A DNA stretch of 64,000 bases from Saturnia japonica (taxonomy: Eukaryota > Arthropoda > Insecta > Lepidoptera > Saturniidae), in NCBI GenBank assembly GCA_033032175.1, contig CM065313.1, positions 17,771,327-17,835,326 on the forward strand. The letters are read 5' to 3'. Each line of letters begins with the position of its first letter. The stretch's first letter is position 1. Below are positions 1-10,505 of this stretch, in pieces. Under the pieces are notes generated by a model. The model saw only the letters and a list, made by a program, of their open reading frames with translations. It was not told where the DNA came from and ran no database searches. Both the position numbers and the translations under genes were made by a program.

Positions 1-215
1 GTAGTAAACCCTACTATTGAGCCGAGAGGTTGCGGGTTCGATCCCCGCCATGACTGACTTTTGTGTGATGAGCATAATTGTCAGTTGTGTGGCTGGGTGT
101 TAAATACCTATATATATATATATATGTATATCAGCTGGTTAGTTACCATAATACAAGCTTTGCTTAGTTTGGAATTAAATGGCTGTGTGTGAAATTGTGT
201 CCTCATATTTATTTA
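1..215 (+). repeat. tRNA-derived SINE, cut by the window edge
   Basis: The first 50 bases carry a polymerase III B-box-like stretch (GGTTCGATCCCCGCC at about 35-49), followed by the shared body TGTGTGATGAGCATAA and a TA-rich tail. The same head and body recur on the minus strand at about 24995-25178 and 52125-52340. There the tRNA-like start GTGGCGCAGTGGTAGT is also present. This copy lacks its first bases because the window begins inside it. It is a SINE and not a functional tRNA gene, because the tRNA half is fused to an unrelated body and tail. Confidence 0.75.
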
Positions 216-614
216 TTTATTATTAATGAATAATAGTAAATAATAATTTATAGTAAATTTACTATAATGATTTCTAAAAGTCTAGTTATTATGTACGTTT
301 ACACGCTAATATATTCTGTAAATGGCGCTAATATAATAGTTCCATCTAATAACTGTGACTAATTATTCTGAATTGAAAACACGCTTTGTTAGACCGTTTG
401 CTAGTTGCCTACAGAATAAATACGATTAACCATGAAACGTTAGCTGAAATTGTCCGCTATAAATTAGCTTCGAGCTATAATAATGTTTAGTAACAAAGAG
501 CCGAGCGATTTATCTTCGGTTTTTTGGTTTACAGGATAAAGCTCGTGTGTATTGTTTGTAAAAATGTTAAGGAGTTTAAATGGAACACTGAATCAACGTT
601 TATTGATCGTTTGA
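216..614. other. AT-rich stretch, no gene seen
   Basis: Low-complexity AT-rich DNA with scattered stops in all frames. A short motif around 545-580 recurs near 1530-1560, which suggests old repeat material. No coding or RNA feature can be supported. Confidence 0.5.
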
Positions 615-695
615 AGGAATTATGGCTCAGTGATAGCGTGTATGGACACCGCGTCGATAGACGTGAGTTCGAATCCCTGCAATGAACTTGAGATT
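615..695 (+). repeat. decayed tRNA-like SINE head
   Basis: The sequence ATGGCTCAGTGATAGCG resembles a tRNA A box. About 35 bases later GAGTTCGAATCCCTGC resembles a B box. Related decayed heads lie at about 4236-4305 (+), 18635-18705 (+) and 24475-24545 (-). The arms do not form a convincing cloverleaf, so this is taken as SINE fossil material. Confidence 0.5.
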
Positions 696-714
696 TCAGT
701 GAAGGAAAACATAG

Positions 715-1200
715 TGATGAAACGATAGCATGGTGGTAGTGTAGTTTCTAATGCCTGCTAGGCTAGCTACCACCCTAAAATTGCAAATCTATAGCCAAGT
801 ATCTGTAGGTGTGTTCCGGCAGCTGCACTTGAGAACCAGTTTCCCCACTAGGAATAGCGTGTCACCATCTTGTGCCACAAGTATTAAAAAAATTGTATAA
901 CGGTAAAGTGCCGACATGCACCTGATGGTAATCACATTGCAATCCAAAAACAACGGCGACCACCGATAGATCTACAATCCAAAGACAATAGCCGCTGTCG
1001 CGCCGGCCTGCTCGAATGCCTCTTCACGTTATGTTTGAAGGACTCCATGTTATAAGAAAGAGGGGACACATTGGCCCGGAAATATTTCCACAGCTTCACA
1101 GTAAGGCTAAGGATATGAGACAGCGAACTTCTTTGTTCGTGCCGAGATATATTACCGTAAACGTGACTCAGGAGCTCAGCGTGTGTGGATTTACTATCAA
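715..1200. repeat. Jockey-like LINE tail fragments
   Basis: Two segments match repeats elsewhere in the window. The part at about 730-880 matches the LINE 3' tail family seen at 4960-5120. The part at 880-1180 matches 31700-31960 over several hundred bases, including TTCTTTGTTCGTGCCG. The 84-codon open frame at 1016-1270 lies within this repeat and is not treated as a gene. The family is inferred from the coding tail at 32023-32193. Confidence 0.55.
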
Positions 1201-1269
1201 GGTAATGTGTATCTATACTACTTTACCTACTACTATTATAATATTTACTATTAAAAATATAATGACGTA

Positions 1270-2050
1270 AAATTAGTGAGTTTGGATGTAGGAAGTGATA
1301 ACCGGAACTACTGAACCGATTCTGAAGGTTCTTCTTTCACTAATTGAAAGTTAAATTACACCTCAAAGTTACTGGCTATATTTTTTTGCTGTTTAAGTCT
1401 TAGTAATAAACGTGTATAACAAATAACTAATATTAATTCTAACTGATGATAGCTAGAAAAGGTATCTTTCTGGAAAACTTATTAATTAACAGTGACATTA
1501 TAAAACATATTACGTAAATTAAGGTTGCGTACATTGTTGCATTGTTTGTAAAAATGTCAAAAATATTAGCAAGCAAAAACAAAAATGGTGGAAGTCGAAT
1601 TTAAACACAATAATCGCACTTTGATAATATAAACCTTAAAAAACACGATATATCTGCTGTAAGTTGATAAGGAGTTAGGTATACTACAGATTCCAGAGTA
1701 CTCAGAGTAGTCAGGTCAAGGTTTTTCTAACGCCATTGAAGTAATTGAATTACAAATCTTGACTTAATCAGCCCTGTTGAAGATGCTTACATCTATTTTC
1801 AACTAGAAAAGAGATGATAATTTTCTAACGGCTGAACAAATTTTCTTGACAAATAGCTAAGAACACACTCCATTAAGTCATCTTTCAAACAGTTCAACCG
1901 TATGTCACTTTTGTGAGATACAATGTCACAGACAGACACACAAAAATACACACGTTTAACTTATAACGCCTCTCGTTTTCTGTCGGGAATTAATAATGAT
2001 ACATATCATTATGCAATAGAATATAATAATTCTAAAGTTGTTTAAAATTA
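1270..2050. other. non-coding stretch with an old dispersed repeat
   Basis: No gene is supported. The part at about 1795-1960 matches, in opposite orientation, a stretch at about 20000-20100 (sharing the CTGAACAAATTTTCTTGA-type core), so it is an old dispersed repeat. The remainder is AT-rich and featureless. Confidence 0.4.
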
Positions 2051-2099
2051 ATATCTGGGTGACCGAGTTGTGCTCAGAGTCTTATAAACAAACAAAATA

Positions 2100-3401
2100 C
2101 AAGGTGTCCAGAAAGGGTATCGGGTATTTGTAAGTTCAATGAAACAAAAATTATTTGTATGCAATAAAAAAGTTTATTGTTTATAATTAGCATATGAATT
2201 GGAGAATTATTTGGAAAAGATGATGTTATCCAAATGATGACCGTTACGTTGCTGGCACTCTTCTAAACGGAAACGAAGATTGGCGATAACACGTTGACAC
2301 ATAGCTATCGATATTGCTGCCATTTCTGACCAGATGTTTTACTTTAACTGGGTTAGATTCGTCGGATTGTTTTGATAAACCTTACTTTTAAGGTATCCCC
2401 ATGCAAAATAGTCAAGTGGGCTAAGGTCGGGGCTTCTGGGAGGCCAGTTGATGTTACCCCTTCGCGAAATGACTTTATTAGGGAATAATTCGTTAACAAC
2501 TTCCATTGAGTCATTTGAGGTATGGCAAGTGGCCCCATCTTGCTGGAACCACGTTCTTGAGTTGAAACCTGCAAACTCCTGCAACTCTGGGACCAAAAAA
2601 TTTCGCAACATATCGCAATAACGGTCACTATTCACATTAATTGCTCGGCCTCGTTGATCTTCATGAAAATAAGGACCAATTATGCCTTTAGCAGACATAG
2701 CGGCCCAAACAACGACCTTTGGGCTATGCAGGGGTCGTTCATGCTTTCGTCTCGGATTCTCCACTGCCCAGTACCGACAATTCTGCTTATTAACATGACC
2801 ATTCAGGTGAAAATTTGCTTCGTCACTGAACAGTATGTTGTTAAAGTTGTTAAATCGCTGCAGCATTTCGTTCGCAAAATTCAGTCGATTAGCATAGTCC
2901 ATATCCTTCAATTCTTGAACCAATTGAATTTATAGGCTTTTAGATGTAAGTCTTTCTTTAAAATCGAATGTAAAGACGATTTTTTGATGTTCAACGCTTG
3001 GCTTCGCTTTCGGATGGATAAAGATGGATTTTGACGAACCGACGCCTCAACTTCTTCAATTGTTTCTTCATCGCGAACTGAACGAGGACGACCAGAGTTT
3101 TGAATTTTAACTGTCGCACCTGTATTCTCGAACATCCTGATCCATTTCCTAATGCTATCGTCACTTGGCGCGTGGCGTGTACGATATTCCGCACGATAGA
3201 GACGTTGAGCAGTCACTATTGAATCACCATTATGATAATACGCTCGTACGCAAAATGCGCGATGCGTCCCCGAGTACTGTTCCATCGTGACTAAAACTCC
3301 ACAAAATGGCGGACGCCACGAACCCCTCCCCGCACCCTTTAGACGCCCCGTTTCGAATATGGCGCGAAAACAAATACCCGATACCCTTTCTGGACACCTT
3401 G
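2100..3401 (-). mobile_element. DD41D Tc1/mariner-superfamily DNA transposon, nearly intact
   Basis: The element is 1302 bp long, flanked by TA on both sides (2098-2099 and 3402-3403), with identical 32-bp terminal inverted repeats at 2100-2131 and 3370-3401 beginning CAAGGTGTCCAGAAAGGG. A transposase frame runs on the minus strand. TA target duplication, inverted repeats of this size and the transposase motifs place it in the IS630/Tc1/mariner superfamily. The third catalytic aspartate lies 41 residues after the second, the spacing of the DD41D group (known from the rosa-type elements). Identical ends imply recent movement. It is inserted in an older repeat. Confidence 0.93.
2207..3285 (-). 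pseudogene. DD41D transposase, one frameshift and one stop
   Basis: This is the cut-and-paste transposase of the surrounding element. It starts at the ATG at 3285 (MEQYSGTHRAF). An N-terminal helix-turn-helix region of the DUF4817 kind covers about the first 115 residues and includes GRPRS, typical of the hinge between DNA-binding subdomains. The catalytic part follows with SDEANF (first Asp), QQDGATCHTS (second Asp) and SPDLSPLDYF (third Asp). A one-base deletion near 2925 breaks the frame after LHLKAYK. A TAA at 2339-2341 then interrupts the last 44 codons, which stay open to the final stop at 2207. The total of about 360 codons is normal for the superfamily. Only two lesions separate it from an uninterrupted frame, so this copy is probably inactive but young. 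Confidence 0.88.
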
Positions 3402-3833
3402 TATAAACACCTTTCAAGGCAAACTTGGAAAGTAAAATATTATCTAAATGCAAAGTTTTATCGAAATCGTTGGAGTCGTTTATGAGAAACCAATTATATA
3501 TATTGTTCAAGATTTAGTTTTATAATGTTATTTTTATATTTAAATTTATTCCATTTTATTGTCTCACTATCACTGACTTTGTTTATTTAAGAACTGAATA
3601 CAATAGTATTGGCCAACGAAGTCACAACTGATGAGATGCAACTTCTTCGTTTATTCCTAGTAGTCTTTGCAAGTACATGTAAAAATAAAAACAAAATAGT
3701 TCTCATTACTAATAAACCAAGGAAATGCGACGTCTCCTCACTTTTTCTCGTACCGTAAATAAATAAGTCACAAAGTTTTATTCATTTCTCGTACAAGGAA
3801 AAGTATATACGATTTCGTATTCCGAATCGTAAA

Positions 3834-4061
3834 ATGTCAGCAAATTTTTGGGATGGGTCATATTTTGGCGTCCGTGGAGCTGAAACGAATTTTGATCAAG
3901 CGATAAATAAATTATTAACGAAAACTTTGTGGGCGGAAACAATAATATATCTGCAATACGGAATAGGAAAAAGTGAGCATCCAAATCACTTTTTCCTATT
4001 TTGTATATTGGTGGTAACTTATTTATTTTTTAAATTTGGAATCAAAACCATTGCAAGATAA
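3834..4061 (+). CDS. hypothetical 75-codon frame with one hydrophobic segment
   Basis: An ATG-initiated frame encodes 75 residues. The first 45 are of mixed composition (starting MSANFWDG). Residues about 52-70 form a hydrophobic stretch (FFLFCILVVTYLFF) that could span a membrane. The second half overlaps the perfect hairpin at 3962-4000, so the frame may be accidental. No homologue is recognised and there is no splice or promoter evidence. It could equally be an exon remnant or chance. Confidence 0.2.
   Translation: MSANFWDGSYFGVRGAETNFDQAINKLLTKTLWAETIIYLQYGIGKSEHPNHFFLFCILVVTYLFFKFGIKTIAR
3962..4000. repeat. perfect 15-bp hairpin with 9-base loop
   Basis: The left arm at 3962-3976 (AATAGGAAAAAGTGA) is the exact reverse complement of the right arm at 3986-4000. 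They are separated by nine bases. It is not inside any of the repeat families identified in the window. Confidence 0.85.
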
Positions 4062-4924
4062 ACATTTGTAGAGTTCATCTGGTCAGGTTCCATCTCAAAA
4101 TTCTAACAGAACATCTGTTGCCAAGTCGCCTAAATATTACCTATATCTAAGCATGTTCGGGTAAGTTGATTTGGTAGTTAGACGTATCTTCAACAATATT
4201 CTCATTAAAAATTAGAAAGGAAAAAGAAAATTAACCGATGATGGTTCAATAGTAATGCTTTTGAACACCGCGTCGGTCGACGTAGGTTTAAAACCTACAA
4301 ATAAGGGTACGTGATTTGTGATTGTGACAATTTCTTTTAAAGACACGTTGTGCGATTTTTGTATGGAATAAATCTTATGGGTTCGCGTCCACAACACCGA
4401 CATTTAACAGTATATATATCGTGTTAAATTGATTGTTAATTTATACATTACCATCTTACTTGGAAATTTAAAAATTAACTTCCGTGCAAACGAGCAATGT
4501 ACGACTAAAGTCTCGTAAAACGTTCTTGAGCGATCGCGATCGTAACAGAGAGCAAAATTTTGAGTGAAACAGAACATTATTTCAGTATAACAGAGCGTGA
4601 CAGCATATTGCAAGCGTGGACTATTCAATTCAACTGATCTATGTTATTTATTGCTCGGAGTGCCAATAGATGTGATAAACAAGATTAATGTTAATAATTT
4701 CAATATACAAATTATGAAATTTAAAATAATCATACTACAATTATTAAAAAAAAAATACAGTTATTAAAAGTGTAAAGTTTTCACTACTGCCTATTTTGTT
4801 GTTCATTAGCACATAATCTCTTATGACCATGTTCACTCGATAACTAATCGTGAAATACGAATAATTATATGGTAGGTCATGAATCTTTACTGACGAATGT
4901 AAATGTGGACGGACCGTAAGCCTG

Positions 4925-5125
4925 AACTTTTATTATAAATCCATAGTACAATGACAACGTGTTTCTAATGCCCGCCTGGTTAGCTACCTCCATCAACTCG
5001 AAGATCTGTCATCAAGCACATATTGGCATTTGAGAGCCAGTTCCCTTTTAAGCTTAGCATGACCACATCGTCACTTAAAATCAGGTGAGAATGTAGTTAA
5101 TCGTAAGCACGTAAACCAATAAAGT
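4925..5125 (+). repeat. LINE 3' tail fragment
   Basis: The segment contains CACATCGTCACTTAAAATCAGG, the same tail that follows the Jockey-type coding end at 32193. It recurs, more or less decayed, at 730-880, 46540-46590 (+), 21440-21590 (-) and 31590-31640 (-). Confidence 0.6.
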
Positions 5126-5137
5126 GTTTAAAATGAA

Positions 5138-5290
5138 AATATCGGGGCGACAGAGCTGTGCTCGGAATCTTATAAATAAAAAAAGAAAAACATCTATCTA
5201 GGTAAACTTGGAATGTAAAACATTATCTGAATGCAAAGTTTTATCGAAATCGTTGGAGTCGTTTCCGAGAATCAAATGGTAATCTATATA
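5138..5290 (+). repeat. uninterrupted copy of the repeat at 2054-3490
   Basis: It matches 2054-2099 joined to 3402-3490 and so gives the empty-site reference for the DD41D insertion. Its 3' part, with the core AATCGTTGGAGTCGTTT, matches reverse-complement copies at 6474-6600 and 16500-16640. Confidence 0.75.
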
Positions 5291-5699
5291 CAAAGATATC
5301 ACCGCGTCGCGTGTCGGTTTTATTTAATGAATCCGTGTCAAAGAGTTATGGTATGAGATATCAGATTTATTGCAACTTTTAAGAAAAAGCTATTCTGGAT
5401 ATTGAAAAATTGTTTTTTAAAGAACTCAACACTTTAATGTCGGTCAGACTAATCATTTATTCATTTGCGTGAAAGATTATTCAATCGAATATATTTTTAT
5501 TCACTTGAGAGTAGGTATTATATCTGTGTATGAAAGTGTTCAGTGAAAAGCGTCGAATTAGGGTGGCGCCATAGTAGCAAGTGCGTAAACTATACAATCA
5601 CGAAAAAGTATCATTCCCTCTTGGTACGCTAGCGCTCTTTTGGTGGGTTTTTGAAGTACGTGGTGGTTTTTGTTTTAATTCACAAATGTATGTTATTTG

Positions 5700-5950
5700 T
5701 AATTTTGGTGGCATTTTACGTGATGTAAGTAGTTTGGTTATTGGGCAAAAGTTAAGTGGATTATAAATAATAAATGGGAACATGCATTTCAAGTAGCCAC
5801 AAAAACTCCCTGGAAAGTTTTAAGAAGGGAACCGCCATCTTGTTGAAGCCATGTTTGATTATTGCAAGATAATAATAATTGAATAAATATTGAGAGCACA
5901 GCGTAAGAGCAAAGTTGCCATTCAATAAAAGGAAGAAGAAGAAACGTATA
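5700..5950 (+). repeat. dispersed repeat, three copies
   Basis: Shared segments include GGTGGCATTTTACG, TTTGGTTATTG and CCATCTTGTT. Other copies lie at about 43105-43320 and 56630-56725. The family is unknown. The short frames on both strands in this stretch fall inside the repeat and are not called as genes. Confidence 0.55.
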
Positions 5951-6125
5951 TATAATATGTAACGTAATAATTTTGAATTCTTTCGGTTCACGTTTTATGA
6001 TCACATATTCAGCCTAATAAACCTATGAAAATGTAAGTAGGAGAGAGGTGGAAATCAAATATAGCGTGTTTATTTTTAACTAATGACTGCTAAAATAATA
6101 ATTTTATGCACACGAAAATTAATAG

Positions 6126-6385
6126 TTAAAAAGGCTTTAATTTAGCCGGTAGGGCTATTTTGCACGATTGAGTCGCGACCACCATGCATCTGGTGAAAAA
6201 TCCGTCATAGTAACTCGCTTTTGCGTGTCGCGTTTCGGGATCAACCTGTAAATATCCAGTTAAATTAGTACAGGTCGGGATGACAGTGGTGACTGTCGAT
6301 GGATTTCGATCTCTCGGTGGTCGCTGTTGTGTTAGAATTGTACTGTGCTTACCATCAGAGACAGTACCGTCAATTTGCCGTGGCA
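6126..6385 (-). repeat. dispersed repeat, probably LINE-derived
   Basis: It contains, on the minus strand, a stretch with ACAACGGCGACCACCGAGAGAT-type sequence shared with about 26110-26290 (+), 36190-36400 (+), 43660-43920 (+) and 42095-42170 (-). No intact frame of more than 90 codons is present. An origin from a LINE 3' region is inferred from its frequent position next to LINE tails. Confidence 0.5.
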
Positions 6386-6417
6386 CTATAAAAAACGGTA
6401 AATAAAAAAGTATATGC

Positions 6418-6600
6418 GTATCTTATTATATTAAGTGAGCACTTCTTGTATATATATATATATATATGTAATATGTAATTGATTTCTCGGAAACTGCTCC
6501 AACGATTTGGATGAAACTTTGTTTTTAGATAATGTTTTACATTCCAAATATACTAAAATAGGTGTTTTTTTTTTTGTAAGAATCCGAGCAAAGACTTATT
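6418..6600 (-). repeat. repeat copy carrying a TA microsatellite
   Basis: It begins with TTATATTAAGTGAGCA, continues with an (AT)n run at about 6451-6468, then TTTCTCGGAAACTGCTCCAACG. The same order appears near 10300-10340 (front part only) and at 16480-16640. It is the reverse complement of the family at 5138-5290. Confidence 0.65.
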
Positions 6601-7203
6601 TATCCATGTAAGGAGCTGTAGTTCTTTGGTATAACAAAAGGAAAATAACTCCGAAAACTTCATTCCATGTGCCAAAAATGATGAAGTTAGCAAATCAATG
6701 GTAATAATGTGAATCCATGTTACCGGTTCTCTTTTTTTACTTAAATAAACATTTTTTAATTGGATTAAAATTAATGTCTAAATTCATCATGACGCACTTC
6801 CGTTAGATTATGCGAATTATACCGTCTACTATGCGCGCCACAAAAAAAAAAAAATTGCAAAAGAAACTAAAAAACAAACTCCTGTCCCTTGTTAATATAG
6901 AATTGTCAAAATTCTGGCAGAGATGCTCGACATTCTGACAAAAGTGTGCTTTATTTATAGTTCACAATTTATCATTGAAAACCGGGAAACGTTAGATTGT
7001 GTTTGTCACCGTCAAAATAGATATTTTACAGCAGTGAAAGATTTTATCTAAAACGATATATTTTAGTCGGTAATGTTATTTGTAAGGATGCGGTCGATCG
7101 TGGAGTTTTTCAAGATCCGTAAAGTGTTTTGTAGTTATTATATTGTAATTTAACTATTTTTGTGCTAGTTACCTTGTGTAGTAAATTCATAATTTATATA
7201 TTA

Positions 7204-7486
7204 CTAGTTGTGCCCGCGGCTTCGCTTACGTGGACTACAGAATGCCATCGATCAAGCACACGCTCGAATCTTGCTCCCTCGCTCCCGGCTATTTTACAGA
7301 CAAAAATGCTTATTATGGGTGTTTCTCAGAAGATAGACTCTCGTGGATTTTTTTTGTAGGTCTTTTAAATGACTACAATAATGCTGTATATTAATTTTAC
7401 AAGTACCGTATGTAGTTTCATATGCATTCAGTAACTCTTATTTTGACATTACAAACAGACACTTCCAATTTTATTAATTTATACGA
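7204..7486 (-). mobile_element. short non-autonomous Helitron, family H1
   Basis: Read on the minus strand it starts with TC near 7486, then AATTAATAAAATTGGAAGTGTCTGT-like sequence. It ends in the GC-rich hairpin GAAGCCGCGGGCACAAC followed by CTAG at 7207-7204 and a host T. TC start, terminal hairpin, CTRR end and insertion before T are the hallmarks of Helitrons. It shares ends with 40522-41192, 49944-55202, 57445-57992 and 61218-61844. It is internally deleted relative to those. Confidence 0.8.
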
Positions 7487-8495
7487 AATTTCATGAGCGA
7501 ATAAACGTCAAAACGGCCATCATGGCGTGCCGCTTCTGTAGTATTTCAAATATATACATTTTCTAAATATGACGGACTGAATTTTGAAAAATCTTCCATT
7601 TACCTTTTTGAACGCTATAATTCCGAATATTTGTGATTTGTAATTTTTATAAGGATTATTTATAACAGAAAGAATAAAATAAATCAATAAGGTAATTTAC
7701 AATAATGTTTTTTCAGCGAGTAGTTTAGGTAGGTAGTCATAATAAATTTACATTAATGTGTGCATTTAACAAACGTGTTCGTCTGAATGAGCAAAAACTT
7801 CATACAAATTTCGCATTTATGGTAGGTAGTTACATAACGACATAGGTCATATTTATTAAGCAATGTCAGTTTGCCATTATTAACGATGTCATTACTTTTT
7901 ATTGGTCTGAAGATCTATAGAAAAATATATATGAGAAAAATAATACTTAATTAGATTTTAATTTTAACTTGACCGCAGCGCCATCTATCGTATCTTAGCA
8001 TAACCTTGAACCATCGTCTTATTAAAACGAATATATTATGTGAATATGAAGTCAATCGGTTTAGTTGTTCAGAAGTTCACGTTTTCTAACAGACACACAG
8101 AGGCTTTTTAACATACTTTTATTAGCTTCATACATATGTTAGTATGTATGTAACGGAAACTTTGAACATGATTTTGACCCCCTTCAAAACGTCGGATTAA
8201 CTCGAAATTTGGCATACTTATCAAGGATCGATGACAATTCAATATTTCAAACAGTTACACCCGTTATCCTTTGTGTCCAGTGTCTTTGCGCAAAGGCCAA
8301 GAAGGGAAACTAAAAGGCGCACCGATTACCTATTTCTCGGATAAGTTACCGACTTTAAATAAGATGAAATTTAAGAAAGAGGGAACCTGAGAACCGGCTA
8401 TCTCATCCAAGGGAGACAGCAGGCGTCCAAATTGCCCATTTCTCGGATAATTTACTGACTTAGAATAAAAATCAATGACTTTCAGATTTTATTGA
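7487..8495. other. no gene seen; old repeat material
   Basis: The stretch around 8100-8240 (TTAGCTTCATACATATG and following) reads like a dispersed-repeat tail, but I see no second copy in this window. No coding frame is supported. Confidence 0.35.
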
Positions 8496-8853
8496 AAATA
8501 ATAGTTAAAAAAACTAAAAAAACATGCTTTTATAGAAAATTGAACCAAAAATAAAAAATAGTGTATTTTATTTAATAAATATAAATTAAGAATAGTGTAA
8601 ATAAGAAAAAAATGTATTTTCTTGTAAAAAAGTGTGGGTTACTCCACTGGTGTGGGATACTCCTACTCTCATATCTGTCAATAAAATATTTATAACTATT
8701 GATAACATGCACCCCACGCTTTTTTACAATAAAACACATTTTTTATTATTATTTAAACTATTCTTAATTCAGATTTAGTAAAATTTATTTTCTTTTTCAG
8801 TTGGATTTTCTATAAAAGCGTGTTTTTTAGTTTTTTTTGTAATACTATTATTT
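8496..8853. mobile_element. long-armed foldback MITE
   Basis: The left arm (about 8496-8640) and the right arm (about 8700-8853) are imperfect reverse complements over about 140 bases. Both include CTTTTATAGAAAAT, a TTAAGAATAGT segment and a TTGTAAAAAAG segment. The outermost bases AAATAATAG / CTATTATTT pair. About 60 bases separate the arms. There is no coding capacity. This architecture fits a MITE or foldback element, and a transcript would fold into a long hairpin. Confidence 0.8.
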
Positions 8854-9989
8854 ATATTCAAAGAAGATTAAGCAACCAAACCAAATATTTAAAATTATAT
8901 AAATCGGTTCGTCCTATACGGTAATCATACCTACGATCTCTCGCTTTGTAAATAGGTTTTAAATACATATTTTTGTATCCTATCAATCTATCATCATTGA
9001 TTCTATTTCCCAACTGATGTCATTCATGATCAGCATCTATTTTAAGATTATTTATGTTATTCCTTATTAATGAAGCGTTGATTGAAATGCTAACCGTGTA
9101 TCAGTGGTGTGTATTCATTTCAATATATTATTCAAATTGATTATCCGTGTGGAGAATTATGATTGTGGCAAAGAATTAGGTAAATGCCTCAACAACTTTG
9201 GTATATTGATTTTATTTATTAATTCCCGTAACACATTTTCACAAGCACGGTGTCGGTGTTAAACAATGATATTTTATAAGTAGATACGGCGTTGACGCTT
9301 TTTACATGCCATCTTGAATGGTGGGCAATTGCCCTCAATTCACTTACGACTTGATACCGGCGTGAGCGAGAAGAAACTTTTACCCATTTATTGTCAACAT
9401 AGTTTCCGCCTTATGCTGTTATTTCCTATTTCTTTTGTTTCAACAAGCTGTTAACAAAATTTGTAACGTTTTCAAATCGCTTTTGGTGTGAGTATAAACC
9501 GTTATTTATAAAACGTAATTGGTGTTAAAGATAAAAGTAAGAAATTAGGAACTACTTTATATTCCATAATGTTATATTATTTTTTCAGCCTTATACTATG
9601 CGGCAATCTATCTATGGAAATAAAAATTAAAATCTCTTCGTTGGTAAGCGCATCATTTGAGAATGGCTGGATCAATTTGGATATCTCTTATTTTAAAATG
9701 TTCGTAATAATCTGAATTAGATTTTTATGGGAAGGAATATTTTTCTTCTTCCTATTATTTTTTTTTCTCTTCCTATTGGAAAGCTTCAAATTCGGGATAA
9801 ACTGAACTGTCTTTTTCTATGGGATTTTTGTATGAACTCCATGTCATAAATCACGATTGAAAGAATGTTATGCGTCATTCTTTTTTTATTTAGTTCATTA
9901 AGGTCCCGGGAAAGTTGGTTTCAGGAACAAAAAAAAATTGGGATGGATGTCGCTGAAGACTATTTGAAAGAGCGGATCCTACTAGTAAT

Positions 9990-9990
<1 letters not shown>
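8854..9990. other. no gene seen
   Basis: AT-rich non-coding sequence, apart from a GC-richer patch at about 9290-9390 that I do not recognise. If slowpoke intron 1 extends this far, it is intronic. Confidence 0.4.

Positions 9991-10028
<38 letters not shown>
9990..10028. repeat. TA dinucleotide microsatellite
   Basis: An uninterrupted run of AT/TA units of about 36 bases. It separates a small reading frame from TCGTGTGGTGTCGTGGGACACC, a sequence ending in the dyad GGAACGAAGTTCC near 10050-10062. Confidence 0.9.
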
Positions 10029-10030
<2 letters not shown>

Positions 10031-10049
10031 CGTGTGGTGTCGTGGGACA

Positions 10050-10505
10050 CCAGATAGGAACGAAGTTCCTTATTATAAAATAATTATTCGGGTATACATT
10101 TTTTATTATGATTTTTTTATAGATAAAAAATTAAATCGATAAAACTACTTTACAAAAATATCTTAACACCTTTATTTACAACGATTTATAAAAATATGTA
10201 GTAATAATATACAAAGAAACAGATATTTACATGAATAATAATTAATAATACATAGTTAAGCCTAATTATGTTCTATCATAGAAACTATAGCTTTATCTTA
10301 TTATATTAAGTGAGCAATTCTTGTATATATATATAAATATATACTGCAATAATAATAACAGTCATCAAGTAGACTATACATTAGATACTGTATAGCCATC
10401 ATACATAGACTATACATAAAAATCTTACGCTTTTTTTTAACCTACAGACGTTTTTTCCCGGCTAGGGTACCCCTCTGCAACGCCCCATATGGAACTTCGT
10501 TCCAA
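10050..10505. repeat. segment bounded by GGAACGAAGTTCC-type dyads
   Basis: GGAACGAAGTTCC at about 10050-10062 is nearly self-complementary. A reverse copy, GGAACTTCGTTCC, occurs at about 10492-10504, and a third related motif lies near 15903. Between them is AT-rich sequence including a copy of the TTATATTAAGTGAGCA repeat front with its own TA run (about 10300-10345). The flanking motifs may mark ends of an unrecognised element. Confidence 0.35.

Larger units (their letters stand above)
2054..3490. repeat. older dispersed repeat, split by a DD41D transposon
   Basis: The left part (2054-2099) and the right part (3402-3490) join into one repeat that is also present uninterrupted at about 5138-5290 (shared core TTTTATCGAAATCGTTGGAG). 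Opposite-strand copies occur at 6418-6600 and 16480-16640. The 1302-bp transposon at 2100-3401 interrupts it with a TA on each side. Confidence 0.8.
3500..4920. other. mostly unannotated stretch with a hairpin and a small open frame
   Basis: Apart from the hairpin at 3962-4000, the small frame at 3834-4061 and the decayed SINE head near 4236-4305, nothing is recognised. Base composition is AT-rich and stops are frequent. Confidence 0.4.

Noticed and set aside
1016..1270. 84-codon frame as a gene
   Set aside because: Its sequence matches a LINE-tail repeat also present at 31700-31960.
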